From contig CP078104.1 of NCBI GenBank assembly GCA_019203745.1, forward strand, positions 4,464,001-4,528,000: DNA of 64,000 nt, given 5' to 3'. This stretch comes from Chryseobacterium sp. E1 (GTDB taxonomy: Bacteria > Bacteroidota > Bacteroidia > Flavobacteriales > Weeksellaceae). This document shows, piece by piece, positions 9,797-22,385 of the stretch. The notes beneath the pieces are model-generated. The model saw only the letters and a list, made by a program, of their open reading frames with translations. It did no database searches and was not told the origin of the DNA. The position numbers and the translations under genes were made by a program. Each line of letters begins with the position of its first letter. Positions within the stretch are counted from its first letter, which is position 1.

Positions 9797-12700
9797 GCTG
9801 TGACTAATCACGAAGATAATAATTTTTGAAAGCAATTCACAACTGGATTAGATGAATTCTGTCAGGAGTCAATGCTGTGACTAATCACGAAGATAATAAT
9901 TTTTGAAAGCAATTCACAACAAGTCGAAGAAAGGGACGGTCGATTCTTCTGCTGTGACTAATCACGAAGATAATAATTTTTGAAAGCAATTCACAACCTG
10001 TTTATGTTCCGGATTATTTGAAAAATGGCTGTGACTAATCACGAAGATAATAATTTTTGAAAGCAATTCACAACCAGCGGCGAACGCTACAAACACAGCG
10101 GCAAGCTGTGACTAATCACGAAGATAATAATTTTTGAAAGCAATTCACAACGGTGATTTATCTCAAGAAACATCTGCAACTGCTGTGACTAATCACGAAG
10201 ATAATAATTTTTGAAAGCAATTCACAACTATGATTCTAATCAACAAAAACGCAATAGCGCTGTGACTAATCACGAAGATAATAATTTTTGAAAGCAATTC
10301 ACAACCACAAGACCATCTTCAAATGATGGATCATTGCTGTGACTAATCACGAAGATAATAATTTTTGAAAGCAATTCACAACTACAGAAGATGTCTTGGC
10401 AAAAGCATTATCGCTGTGACTAATCACGAAGATAATAATTTTTGAAAGCAATTCACAACAAAAATATCAAGCTTTTGTTGAAAAGGAAAGCTGTGACTAA
10501 TCACGAAGATAATAATTTTTGAAAGCAATTCACAACATAGCAAAGGTGTTAGTGAAGACAGATATAGCTGTGACTAATCACGAAGATAATAATTTTTGAA
10601 AGCAATTCACAACTGGTTTCTATACTGAGTTGGAGGATGCCTTGCTGTGACTAATCACGAAGATAATAATTTTTGAAAGCAATTCACAACTAGAGACGGC
10701 AGGGCCCACGGGCTTTTTCAGCTGTGACTAATCACGAAGATAATAATTTTTGAAAGCAATTCACAACTGAGCAGGAGATGTATGTTTTAGATCAGGAGCT
10801 GTGACTAATCACGAAGATAATAATTTTTGAAAGCAATTCACAACAGGAAAGATTGTATTGGGCAAATATTCCTAGCTGTGACTAATCACGAAGATAATAA
10901 TTTTTGAAAGCAATTCACAACAACCTTAAATGATCTTAAGATAGAGCTGGGGCTGTGACTAATCACGAAGATAATAATTTTTGAAAGCAATTCACAACGT
11001 AGGAACAGGAATGGATTTATTTGGCAATGCTGTGACTAATCACGAAGATAATAATTTTTGAAAGCAATTCACAACGGTAGGGATTAAAGATCCGATTTGG
11101 CTCGAGCTGTGACTAATCACGAAGATAATAATTTTTGAAAGCAATTCACAACAGCGTTCCCATATTAGATGTTTCGACTAAAGCTGTGACTAATCACGAA
11201 GATAATAATTTTTGAAAGCAATTCACAACTGGAGCTAGAGCTGCAGGAATTTCAAAATCGCTGTGACTAATCACGAAGATAATAATTTTTGAAAGCAATT
11301 CACAACGGGATTAGATGAATTCTGTCAGGAATCAATGCTGTGACTAATCACGAAGATAATAATTTTTGAAAGCAATTCACAACCGAACCCGAATTAGAAG
11401 TAAAAACTAATACGCTGTGACTAATCACGAAGATAATAATTTTTGAAAGCAATTCACAACTACAGCAACAGCTTCATATGTATTATTTAGGCTGTGACTA
11501 ATCACGAAGATAATAATTTTTGAAAGCAATTCACAACCTTTACAACAATATCAATATATCATCTAACGCTGTGACTAATCACGAAGATAATAATTTTTGA
11601 AAGCAATTCACAACTCATCCGGGGCGCAGCTGCTGACAAGAATAGCTGTGACTAATCACGAAGATAATAATTTTTGAAAGCAATTCACAACTGATAACCA
11701 ACAATATCATTATTCTGCATTGCTGTGACTAATCACGAAGATAATAATTTTTGAAAGCAATTCACAACAGCTGTCGAAACCGTTATTAATTCTCGTAAGC
11801 TGTGACTAATCACGAAGATAATAATTTTTGAAAGCAATTCACAACTAAAACGTTTTGCGCCTTCTGAACCTGGAAGCTGTGACTAATCACGAAGATAATA
11901 ATTTTTGAAAGCAATTCACAACAATACTCTTAAGAGGATAACCACATCCTGGCTGTGACTAATCACGAAGATAATAATTTTTGAAAGCAATTCACAACCA
12001 TATTCTGGGTAACCTGTACACTAACTTGGCTGTGACTAATCACGAAGATAATAATTTTTGAAAGCAATTCACAACTATATGATATGCACTATCGCGAAGT
12101 TCGCAAGCTGTGACTAATCACGAAGATAATAATTTTTGAAAGCAATTCACAACAGCAGCGGCGCGGGTCATTCTTAATAACGAGCTGTGACTAATCACGA
12201 AGATAATAATTTTTGAAAGCAATTCACAACCGCTGTCGCTATATCCAGCGTGTCGGTGTAGCTGTGACTAATCACGAAGATAATAATTTTTGAAAGCAAT
12301 TCACAACACATTAGCGGGCTATCTTACAAGCCCCATGGCTGTGACTAATCACGAAGATAATAATTTTTGAAAGCAATTCACAACTTTAGGATTGATTAGC
12401 GATTACCTGGAACGGCTGTGACTAATCACGAAGATAATAATTTTTGAAAGCAATTCACAACCACCAACGAACCTATAGACAAATGGAACCAGCTGTGACT
12501 AATCACGAAGATAATAATTTTTGAAAGCAATTCACAACTAACTGGATTACCTCAATACCTACATTTAGGCTGTGACTAATCACGAAGATAATAATTTTTG
12601 AAAGCAATTCACAACAGGAGAAGCCCGGGAATCTGAAGGGTATAAGCTGTGACTAATCACGAAGATAATAATTTTTGAAAGCAATTCACAACGTATTTAT

Positions 12701-13000
12701 CTTCGTCCTATCCGTTGATCATGCTGTGACTAATCACGAAGATAATAATTTTTGAAAGCAATTCACAACTAGATTTTCCCGTTCCCTGTTCCTTTCCGCG
12801 CTGTGACTAATCACGAAGATAATAATTTTTGAAAGCAATTCACAACAGGCTATTATATTACTTCCTGATTGAAGATGCTGTGACTAATCACGAAGATAAT
12901 AATTTTTGAAAGCAATTCACAACAGATAACACCCACGATTTGCATTGATTTCAGCTGTGACTAATCACGAAGATAATAATTTTTGAAAGCAGTTCAAAAT
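9797..13000 (-). CRISPR. Type II-C CRISPR array, 42 repeats of 47 nt and 41 spacers
   Basis: The repeat on the plus strand begins GCTGTGACTAATCACGAAG and ends GAAAGCAATTCACAAC. The period is 77 nt, and the first-to-last repeat distance of 3,157 is 41 x 77. Spacers are 30 nt except spacer 28 (29 nt) and spacer 30 (31 nt). The last repeat (12954-13000) is degenerate at its outer end (GCAGTTCAAAAT). Repeat ends pair (GTTGTGA/TCACAGC), and GTGA-CTAA-TCAC makes a small internal hairpin. Because the tracrRNA anti-repeat is complementary to the strand reading GTTGTGAATTGC, mature crRNAs should come from the minus strand. Spacers 1 and 20 are near duplicates. The other 40 repeats look identical by eye. 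Confidence 0.98.
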
Positions 13001-13035
13001 ACCTCTTTTAAAATTTTTCTTATAAAATAAATTGT

Positions 13036-13069
13036 ATAAAAAAGCCCGATCTTATTAATGATCAGGCTG
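13036..13069 (-). terminator. Terminator of the MG2/plug-type gene
   Basis: On the minus strand AGCCTGATC-attaataa-GATCGGGCT is followed by TTTTT, directly after the stop at 13097. Confidence 0.7.
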
Positions 13070-13096
13070 AAATGTTGATTGTTTCATCAATTTTAT

Positions 13097-15497
13097 TTAG
13101 GGCAGAACTTCATTATAATAAAGTGGGGTTTCATTAGTTTTATCATATCCCATGATAATGATTCTGTATTTCTTTGCATCATCGTTATTGTAGAACTGTA
13201 TAGGTGTTGATTCCTGAGGCTGAACTTCCTGGTTGGGACTCCAGTATAGGACGCTTCGGGTGTCTTTTGAGATCTTTTTAAAACCCTCATTGTCATATAT
13301 AGGACTCTCGAATGGAGCTTCTTTGTCATATCCTGAAAGAGTGATTTGCCTTAATTGTGATGGCTGGCTTCTGTCTATGATCTTGCCGGAAGAACTGCCC
13401 CGGCGGGTATAAATAGCTATAGCTCCATTGCCACCTCCGGATGCTCCGGCAAAAAAACCTTTGATAACTTTTACCAGGGCAATCTCTGAAGAGGACATAT
13501 TGCTTACCTGACCGGGCGAAACAGGCATTTCATCAAGATAAATCTGTATAGGTTCATTATACAGATATGGGATATAAGTTCCATTTTTAGAATCGATCCT
13601 TAAACTGGAAACTCTTCCTTGCAGCCATTGCATAATACCGGTTGAGGTAATGGCTTTCGGATCATTGACAAAATCAAAAACCTCCTCACGGGCACTCCTG
13701 AACAGGAGACTGCTCAATTCATTATTTAATTTTTTAGTTTTGCTTCTTATTTCTCCTTTTAACTTTATCTCTTCAATATTTGTTACTTTCTCATCAATCA
13801 TTTTCTGGGTAGTGAGTGCTGTAAATGACCGTGTGACCTCTTCTGATGGCTTATCATCACCAGAACGTTGTACAAGCTGATAAGGAGTAGGGGGAAGATT
13901 CTTTTGGTATGGAATAAAGCCGAAATTCGGTTGGAAATAAACCGAATAATTTTGATCAGGCTCTTTAGACTCTGAATTAAGGTTATACGAAAATCTCATT
14001 GAATCCTCAAAAATTAAATTGTTGAGAATAAAAAAACCGCTATGATCTGATTTAATTTGAAAACCTTAGATCCTGATCCGGAATCAAAAATTAAATTTAA
14101 ATAGGTGTCGGGAGCAGGTTTTCCCTGAACATTTATTTTCCCTTTGTAGGATAGGTAGTTTTCAGGCTGATATTTGATTGTTGGATAATTGCCAGAAATA
14201 ATGGATTTCCAGTCAAAACGTTTCCATTTCTCTGAAATCAGAAGGGCATCCAATGCTTCCGTATTGCGGTTTTTTGTAAAATACTGAGCCGGGCTTGCTA
14301 TATTTGAGACGATATCGCCGGTCAGCCATAATGAACTTAATAGACTCTGATCTTCTTCAGTACTTTTCGTATTGGCATCAAGTACCAAAACAGTATAGCT
14401 GGAATAATCCGAATCTTTAGGAATAGCAAATGAATTTTTCCCACGAGAGGAAGTATTGAATGAAAGAGATTGTAATTCCGGTTTTTTGATCTGTAATACC
14501 TGTGGCTGTACAAAAGATAACCTGCTGGCGATTACATTCTCCTTATCATCAAAAACAGTGAGCTGTAAGATACCATTGACGAGCTGATTGTTGGGAATGG
14601 AGTATTCCGTCCCATCAATAATTTTATTTACCTGAGCCTTATAAACCAGCTGGTTGTTTATAGTTCCCAGAATTTTGTAATACCGGGAATCCTGAGGCAT
14701 ATTTTTTGTCTGTAAAGTATATTTTACATGGTCCTTATCGTTGGTTACCCGTAAATATATTCCTGATGAAGATATTTCAGGTAAGGCAATATTTTGTTTC
14801 TGACCTTGTTTATCCTGAATGATGAGCTGATATTTTTTTCAATTTTCGGAGTAAGACTGAATAGGCCAACATTCTGATCGAGTCCTTTAAAGGTTACAAT
14901 TTTTATATCTGGATTTTCAGAATCCACCACATATCCCTCCCAATCAAGCGGTCCTGATCCTGTAGATTGTAGCCTTACAGCCAATTTCGTATTGATTCCG
15001 TCTATAAGATGTCCGCTTTCGGGATGTATGGAAGCGGTCCAGCCGGATATTGGGTTAGCTGTTAATTTTTCAGGCGAGGCAGGATTATAGACTGCAACAG
15101 GTTTTATCAATTGGAAATCCTCATTAAAATTGGCCATCCAGGTTGTGTAAGCTCTGAGGTAATAAACGTCTTCCTTTAGAGAAGCGGGCAAAGAAATACT
15201 TCCGCTTCCTTCGCCGTCAATTAAAGGTACCAGTTTTTTAATGATCTGTTTTTTATTCCGGTCATAGAGTTCTACAAATAATGTGGTAGAAATAGCTGAT
15301 GTATTGTAGCCATCAAATACATAAGATTTAAACCATACATTTTCACCTGCTACAAAGCTGTTTTTATCTAATAGCAGGTGTGTTTTTTCCTGATGGTATT
15401 TTTGCTCAAATGTTTTTATGGCCTGTTCAGCTTTTGTTTGGGCATTAAGATAGGGTATAGTGCTTAAAGCAAATAGAAGTATTAGTTTTTTTGACAT
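13097..15497 (-). CDS. Secreted MG2/plug-domain protein, frameshifted
   Basis: A large exported protein of a type common in Flavobacteriia. The signal peptide is MSKKLILLFALSTIPYLNAQ. It is followed by a macroglobulin-like (MG2) segment, THLLLDKNSFVAGENVWFKS to VYYLRAYTTWMANF. More beta-rich repeats follow, then a carboxypeptidase-regulatory-like stretch (YKGKINVQGKPAPDTYLNL). Near the C-terminus is a TonB-receptor plug-like motif, GGGNGAIAIYTRRGSS. Frame changes near 14840 and 14040 split one ~800-residue protein. Related proteins are usually annotated as hypothetical, and the role at the cell surface is unknown. It converges on the CRISPR array and has its own terminator. Confidence 0.7.
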
Positions 15498-15813
15498 ATT
15501 TTCATGTATAGATTTGTGTTTTTAAAGCGATAAAAATACATCTTTTACGGGTACATAAAATAATCAAAGCTGTTTTTTATTCCGATAGAATATAAATGAT
15601 TGTCGGTCAGGATAAAAAAGTGAATATAGCAAGGAATTTAAAGTAAAGCTTAACAATAATTAATGCATGAAAAATATAAAAATGATACTTTTAAACAATA
15701 AAAAGTAAAAAATATCTTTTTCTTGATGTATGATAAGGAAACCGGAACAGAGTTTTTCTACTTTTGTACCCGGAAATAAAAATTTCGATAAACTTTTTAA
15801 ACATTTCAACAAT
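15498..15813. other. Divergent intergenic region
   Basis: AT-rich spacer between two divergent genes. It holds the yceI -7 box at 15759-15766. I see no clear promoter for the minus-strand gene and no other feature. Confidence 0.4.
15759..15766 (+). promoter_or_regulatory. -7 box upstream of the YceI-like gene
   Basis: TACTTTTG matches TANNTTTG and lies about 47 bases before the ATG. No clear -33 element is visible. Confidence 0.5.
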
Positions 15814-16488
15814 ATGAAAAAATTAGCGTAATTGCAATTGCAGCAGTAGGATTACTTTTAGCATCATGTAACAAAGAAAAATCAGCAGAGTCTGCGGCTA
15901 CAGCTCAGGAGCAAACCGTAGCTGAGAGCAAAGGTGAAACACTTGCAGTAGATACGGTAAATTCAGTAGTAAACTGGAAAGCATACCATAAAGGAGGTAT
16001 GGCTCCTCGTTGGGGAACACTTACTGTAAAGTCCGGAGACATCAGTGTTGATGCAGGTCAGGTTACGGCAGGAAACTTTGTTATTGATATGAACTCTATA
16101 AAAGTAGACCCGGCTTCAGTAACGGAAAAAGACAAAAAACCGGCTGATCTTGAAGGTCACCTGAAAAGCCCTGACTTCTTTGATGTAGCGAAAAATCCGA
16201 CTTCAGATTTCAAAATTACAAGCGTTACAGATTTGAAAGAAGCATCAAAAGATGCGATAGCAGGCGCTAATAAAACAGTAAGCGGAAACCTTACCCTATC
16301 AGGAAAACAATGAATGTTACTTTCCTGCTAAAGTAGATGTAGCGGAAGGTACAGCAGCTGTACAGGCTAAGTTTACAGTAAACAGAGCAGATTGGGGTAT
16401 CAAATTCGGTACTTCGGAAGCAGATCCTGCAGAATGGATGATCAGCAAAGATATCGAGATTGCGATCGATGTAAAAGCTAAAAAATAA
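15814..16488 (+). CDS. YceI-like lipoprotein, frameshifted
   Basis: A YceI-family protein, a lipocalin-like fold that binds isoprenoid-type lipids in studied members. After MKKL the frame shifts, and VIAIAAVGLLLASCNKEK supplies a signal peptide with a lipobox Cys, so it is likely a lipoprotein. The YceI body follows: VNSVVNWKAYHKGG, GNFVIDMNSIKVD, LEGHLKSPDFFDVAKNPTSD, GNLTLSGK. A second frame change near 16312 leads into VTFPAKVDVAEG and ends DWGIKFGTSEADPAEW to AKK. About 224 residues. The ligand is unknown. A hairpin terminator follows. Confidence 0.88.
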
Positions 16489-16506
16489 TTTTCAGACTGA
16501 TCAATA

Positions 16507-16545
16507 GTCTGCAAGCTGCTTTCTTTGGGAAGCAGCTTTTTTCGT
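16507..16545 (+). terminator. Terminator after the YceI-like gene
   Basis: AAGCTGCTTtctttggGAAGCAGCTTTTTT is a stable hairpin with a T-run 25 bases after the stop. Confidence 0.75.
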
Positions 16546-17288
16546 TTTTTGAGAGAGAGTTTTATTGTCGCCGGGAAAATATTTAAAAGATTCACCATTT
16601 CTTCCGGTAGATTTTTGAAAATTTATAGAGAAGAGGGAACCATGAAAAATAAATTCACATTTTAATCGCTTTAAATCATTTAACGAATAATTTTTATTAA
16701 TCTTAATTGTCAAACGTTTGCTGAATATCAGCGACGGTATCTCACACCGGATCAGGAGATCAGAGAAGATTCTGTATGTTAAGATTGGAAACAAAATATT
16801 TTACCCGGAAATCATTTTCAATAACGCCTTCAAGCCATGAAGGCTTTTTTATGCTTTTAATATTCAAATTATCATATCCTACGCTTATTCTTTTTCCGAA
16901 GAACCATTGAATAAAATAGGCTTGAAACCTGTCAAAAGATGTCAGAACTTATCAAAACCTGCAGGGGTTAATTAATTATTAAAAATTCATTTATACATTC
17001 GTTCATATAAACTTTTAAAAAACACGTAAAAAATGGTAAGAATAACAAAATATATGTTTTTGAAGAGTAAATTTTGTAAAGATTAAGATCAAATACGACA
17101 GGTTCTGTCGCAGTGTGAATGTAGTTTTGTTTTAAACACGTTTAGAATCAATATATGATAATGAAAGAAGTTTGTTATTGACAAAAACTTAATATTAAAT
17201 TTTAATAGGATGATTAAAGTATGTTAAAAAAGTTAAATTTACGAAGTATTAAAAAAAAACTAATTATTAACTCATAAAAAACACGGGA
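16546..17288. other. Long intergenic region before the T9SS/RHS locus
   Basis: No supported gene. A hairpin GCCTTCaagccatGAAGGCTTTTTT at 16824-16852 has terminator shape. A -7 box TAGTTTTG lies at 17122-17129, which would give a 5' leader of about 155 bases for the next gene. An open frame on the minus strand here lacks gene-like composition. Confidence 0.45.
17122..17129 (+). promoter_or_regulatory. -7 box of the T9SS/RHS locus
   Basis: TAGTTTTG fits TANNTTTG and is the only full match I noticed ahead of the gene starting at 17289. No -33 element is clear. Confidence 0.4.
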
Positions 17289-18931
17289 ATGAAAAAAAGT
17301 ATCTCTGTGCATTTACGTTATGCACAATTCTGGGGCTATCTGCTCAGGAAGTGGTATGGCAGAAAGACATTCAATCCTATACCCAGGATTTTCTAAGCCA
17401 GGTTACCACAACCATTGATCAGCAATACCTTATCACGGGAAGCTCTATTCAAAGCGATAAGCAGCAGGCTTCAGGCAGTAAGCAGAATAATGGTTACGAT
17501 TTCCATCTGGTAAAGCTCAACCAACAGGGAGATCAGGTCTGGGAAAAATATTTCTCTGGTCAGAACCATGACTATCTCTCAGCCACTGTTACCACCCAGG
17601 ACGGAGGATTTCTTCTGGCTGGAACCTCCTATTCCGGGAAAGGACTGGATAAGAAAGAGGATTCCAAAGGAGGATCAGATATCTGGTTAATAAGACTTAA
17701 TGAATTCGGTGATGAACTATGGCAGAAAACATTAGGAACTTCCTCAGATGAAGAAGCAAGATCAGTCATTCAAACCACAGATTTAGGGTTCTTTGTTGCC
17801 GGCAATGTACAGAACTCATCCAAAGGTTACGGTTCCAAAGACGTCTGGATCACAAGATTGGATAAGGATGGAAAAGAACTCTCACAGCTTATTTTAGGTG
17901 GGAAAGGTCTTGACGAAGTTGAAAAAATGATTCCTACGAAAGACGGCGGAGCTTTGTTAGGAATTTATTCCAGAAGCTCCGAGGTTCGTGATACGGGTTC
18001 AGGAGTAAGAAATCCTGAAAGTAAATCCTCAACCGAAAGCACTGCTACCCGCAACCTGACATCTGCCACCTCCAAACAAAGCAGCAATTATGGTGAAGGC
18101 GATTACTGGATTGTAAAACTGGACAAAAACGGAAAAATAGAATGGGAAAAGAACTATGGCGGAAAAGGAGATGATCATATCAGGACTTTAGCCCTGACTT
18201 CAGGTGGTTACATCATTGGTGGAGAATCCAGATCCGAAAGATCAGGAAACAAAACGGTAGGCACCCAAGAAGGTACAGACCTTTGGCTGATTTCTTTAAA
18301 TGAAAGAGGGGATGAACAGTGGCAAAAATCCTACAACTTTAAAAACCGTGATGTTCTGATGGGAATGAGTGTGATTACAAAGACCCAGGAATCAAGAACC
18401 AAGAACCAGGATGTTACAACAGGAATATTGCTGGGTGGCTACACTCAGGCTGAAGGCAGAATAGAAAAGGATGATGAAACGTTCTGGATGCTGTATCTGG
18501 ATCAGAATGGCAATGAGCAGTGGCGAAAACATGTGGCCGGAGAATCAAGACAGAGAGAAGAAAGACTTTCAGATTTGAAACTGAACCGGGATGGTTCTAT
18601 AATCCTGGCGGGAACCAGTGCCAAAGAACTGGGAAAAGAGAACTGGAAGATTATAAAGCTGGGAGACAAACAAGTGAACCAACTGATCGAGAAACAGGAC
18701 ATCAAGATTTATCCGAACCCGGTATCCGATTATGCTTATGTAGAAATCGGCTTTGATTTCAAAGAAGCTGATATTCTGTTGTATGATATGAGCGGAAGAC
18801 AGCTTCAGAGTCTGAAGACAAAGAATAATGTGACTAAGATTAATACACAGAACCTTGTACAGGGTGCTTATCTGGTGACGATAAAAACGGATAATAACAA
18901 AACGGCGAATGCCAAGCTGATTAAGAAATAA
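17289..18931 (+). CDS. Secreted repeat protein with T9SS type A sorting domain
   Basis: An exported protein with a C-terminal type IX secretion signal. A signal peptide (YLCAFTLCTILGLSAQ) follows a frame change just after MKK. The body contains at least six repeats of about 50-60 residues that share G-hydrophobic-AG-S/T and a D-W-L/I-R/V-L pattern (for example DGGFLLAGTSYSGKG, SDIWLIRLNEFGDELW). This is a propeller-like arrangement. The C-terminus, IYPNPVSDYAYVEIGF to VQGAYLVTIKTDNNK, is a type A sorting domain, so the protein should cross the outer membrane by T9SS and be surface-attached or released. It lies just upstream of two RHS genes on the same strand, which suggests a shared locus. 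Confidence 0.85.
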
Positions 18932-18944
18932 AAAACTGAGAATC

Positions 18945-21900
18945 ATGAAAAAAGTACAATAGCTGTTATTTTATTAACAGCCTTCTGGGGTATACACTTA
19001 AGGGACAGTCTTCTGCAATAGGAGATGTTGCTAAAAGTTATGTGGGAGACATTAATCAGATGTTTCCGGCAGCTCCTACTTCAAATAACCTGATGAAATT
19101 TGAAGAAGTTCCCGTAAGTTATTATACAGGAATTCCTGATATCAGTATTCCTCTTTTTACTATTCCGACAAGTAATCCCAAAGTACCTGTAAGCATTCAA
19201 CTGAAATATCATCCCTTAAATGCAAAACCGGATGATAAATCTGGTGAGACAGGCCTTGGCTGGAGCATGATTGCCGGAGGAACTATTTCCAGAACCGTAA
19301 GAGGCGGAGGGGTAGATGAAAAGAACAGAACGATTGCTTTTTCATCTCCTCCCAAACCAAAGTTTGGAATTTATGACCATGTGAATAATCCAACTTTTAA
19401 AGTTATGAATGATGAACCGGTAAATATGGATGATTATAAATTCTTTGCCGGACAGGGAAGATATGATACAGAATACGATTTATTTCAATACAACTTTATG
19501 GGACATTCCGGAAGGTTTTATATAGTGAAGGATGCCGCAGGAAATTACAAGGCGGAGAAGCTGGATAGAAACAACCTCCAGATTCGTTTTGATCAGGATA
19601 ATACCGGAGAAGTCTCTTCTTTTACAATTGCAGATGATAAAGGGATCAAATATATTTTCAGTCCGATGGAAAAATCCCAGAAATCAATTACAAGCATGAA
19701 AACGGATTAACAACAGGAATTGGAAATATTGACGATAGTTCTGAAATCGGTGACTATTGGGCATCGTTTCATCTTACCAAAATTACGGATCAGAATAATA
19801 CAGCCTTAGCCTTATTTAAATATGACCTGTCTTCACTGGTTAAGTTTGAAGAGCCTACTACCCGAACCTTTAGATATGCAAAAGATGTGTATTATTATAA
19901 CACGAGCCAAAATACAAGTGGAGTCCAACAAAATCCGGATGCGAATATGCCTGGATCTATTGAGTCTCAGACAGTTTACAACACTACCAATACAAAACTT
20001 CTTACCAGCATAGAAATAGTAGATAAAGGTGTGATTTATCTGAATTATGAAAAAGGCAGGGAGGATTCCAATTATATCCAACCTTCGGAACTTTATAAGC
20101 TTAAATCGATTCAGTCTAATTATTTAGGACAAAATACGGGGAATTATACAGAAAAGTATATTTTTGATTATAGTTACACAAATTCTAATTATCAACATAA
20201 CGGTCCAATGACTACCTTGAAGAAGCTGATTTTGAATAAAGTAACTAAAACATCATCCAATAATCAAGACCAGGAATATGCTTTAGAATATTATAAAACA
20301 GGAGCAATCACTAAAGACAACTGGGGTATTACACAGGAAATACGACTGATATAAAAATGATGTTATTAAATCCATCACTTACCCTACCAAAGGAAAGATA
20401 GTATTTGATTTTGAATCAAATACTTATAGTCATTATTATAATGGTGCTGTTATGGAATCAGTACAAGGCTATTGGAAAAAACAAACATTTGATTTTTTTA
20501 TTAATTTTGGAACATTTGGAGATACTAAGCAATTCTTTTTTACAGCAAACAGTCCTCAGTATGTTAAGCTTCATTCCATCCTTGGGAATTTAATTTTCTA
20601 TAATTGGAATTTTATAATCTACAAAAAAATCAGTGAAGATAATTTTGTTAAGGTTTTTGAAAAGAGTAATGGTAATCAGGCGTGTAATAGGCCAGAGCCT
20701 CCTCTTGTCCTAAATCAGGTTTAGAAGATGGTGGAGAGATTCATTCTGAGTATTTTGATCATATATATTTTGAGCCTGGTACCTATTATGCATCATTAAA
20801 AGGAAGTTACTTTCCGTCCATTTCAGGACCTACATATGATTCATTTATGGCTACTACAGAAGAAAATATTTTTGTAAATGAAGTTAAGAGAAACGGCGGC
20901 GGTTTAAGGATCAATAACATCCAATATTTTGATAGTCTTGCTTCGGCGACTTCCAAGGAATTTGTATATGATTATAAGGACATCACCAATCCAGAAAAAA
21001 GCAGTGGCTCTCTGGTATTTCCTGAACCTGTTACAAGTTATAGCGACAGCTATTCCTACAGAAATAAATTATATAATGCAGACATTATATATAGCGCCAA
21101 TTTTGATGTAAAAACGGACCATAATATCCTTCCTGTCCAAAAGACACAAGGCTCTGATGTAGGATACAAATACATTACAGTAAAACAAATCGTAAAGGGA
21201 CCGAATAATAGCATTACAGATAACGGTAGTACAGTTTATACATTCCGATCTCCTCTTGATTATCCTAATCAGGAAGCTTAGCATTACAACCTCCTATTAT
21301 TCCAATTTCAAATCTTGATTACCTAAGAGGGCAGTTGATTTCTGAGAAAAAATACAATTCATCCGGCCAGATCCTTTCGGAAACAAATACGAGCTATTCA
21401 GTAACAGAGGTAGAAAAGAATGACGGAATTAAATTATTGGATAATTTCTACAGAAACTCAATAGGGAATATTTTATTTATAATAGTTTCCAGGAGCTTTT
21501 CAATCATGTAGGAAATGTCAGTTTGACTACTCCCCATAAGAACTTTGAAAAGTTTGGGATCACCTTACCCACGCAGAAGACAGAGACTTCTTATTTCTAT
21601 AAGAACGGAGTTCAGAGTTCAGTCACCAATACCAGTACGAGTGTCTACAATGCTTTAGATTATCCATCTTTGTCTACTCAGATGCTTTCTGATGGAACAT
21701 CCACTGTAACGAACTATTTGTATGCTACAGAGAAGAACAATCAGAAGCTGATCAATGCCAATATGATCGGTATTCCTTTGGAAACCGGTGTAGTTCAGAA
21801 AATGACTTCTTCTGATCCTGGGAAGTCCATTGCAAAAACTGAACTGATCTATGATCCAGCGAGTAGCAGCCTTCTTCCGGATGCCGTTAAAAGTTTGAAC

Positions 21901-22379
21901 ATCCAGACCAGTGTGATGGAAAACAAAATCAGTTATGATAGATACGATAGTAAAGGAAACCTTGAACAATATACTTTGCAGGAAGGCACTCCTGTCAGCA
22001 TTATCTGGGGATATAATAAAACGCTTCCTATTGCTAAGGTGGAAGGCCTTAAATTCACTGATATTTCGCAGTCTGCTATTACTTCTATAGTTGATACATC
22101 CAACACAGATGCTTCATCAGGGTTGGGTAATGATGAATCTGCATTGTTAGCAGCTTTAGATAACTTTAGAAAAACAGCAGCTCCCTCTGCGCACGTTACC
22201 ACTATACTTACGATCCATTGGTAGGAGTAAGAAGTGTGATGCAGCCTTCAGGCTTGAAAGAACTTTATTTCTATGATACTGAAAACAGGCTGAAAGAAGT
22301 GAAACAGGAAATAAGAGATGCTGCCGGGAATATCTCCTACAAGACCCTGAAAGAATATCAATACCACTTTAAAAACTAA
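18945..22379 (+). CDS. RHS-type secreted protein A, heavily frameshifted
   Basis: First of two consecutive large RHS-type proteins. A hydrophobic signal-like segment (IAVILLTAFWG) follows the ATG. The conserved N-terminal block is QMFPAAPTSNNLMKFEEVPV, YYTGIPDISIPLFTI, LKYHP, and GETGLGWSMIAGGTISRTVR, typical of Bacteroidetes RHS-like proteins. Later parts hold YD-like repeats and end SGLKELYFYDTENRLKEV to KEYQYHFKN. Frame changes occur near 18965, 18990, 19685, 20350, 20715, 21275, 21475 and 22200. No toxin tip is present. The end lies six bases before the next RHS gene, so the two are probably co-transcribed and may act together, like split shell proteins of toxin complexes. That last point is inference. 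Confidence 0.7.
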
Positions 22380-22385
22380 AACCAG

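Noticed and set aside
9797..13000. TAATTTTTG on the plus strand of each repeat as a -7 promoter box
   Set aside because: The spacing between TA and TTTG is three bases, not two, and plus-strand transcripts would be antisense to the crRNA strand implied by the tracrRNA.
16501..16794. A 97-codon open frame on the minus strand between the YceI-like gene and the T9SS locus
   Set aside because: It covers the yceI terminator, has no recognisable motif or ribosome site, and its composition does not resemble neighbouring proteins.
17289..18931. Treating the T9SS repeat protein as a PQQ-dependent dehydrogenase
   Set aside because: The repeats are propeller-like, but the catalytic and cofactor residues of quinoprotein dehydrogenases are not visible.
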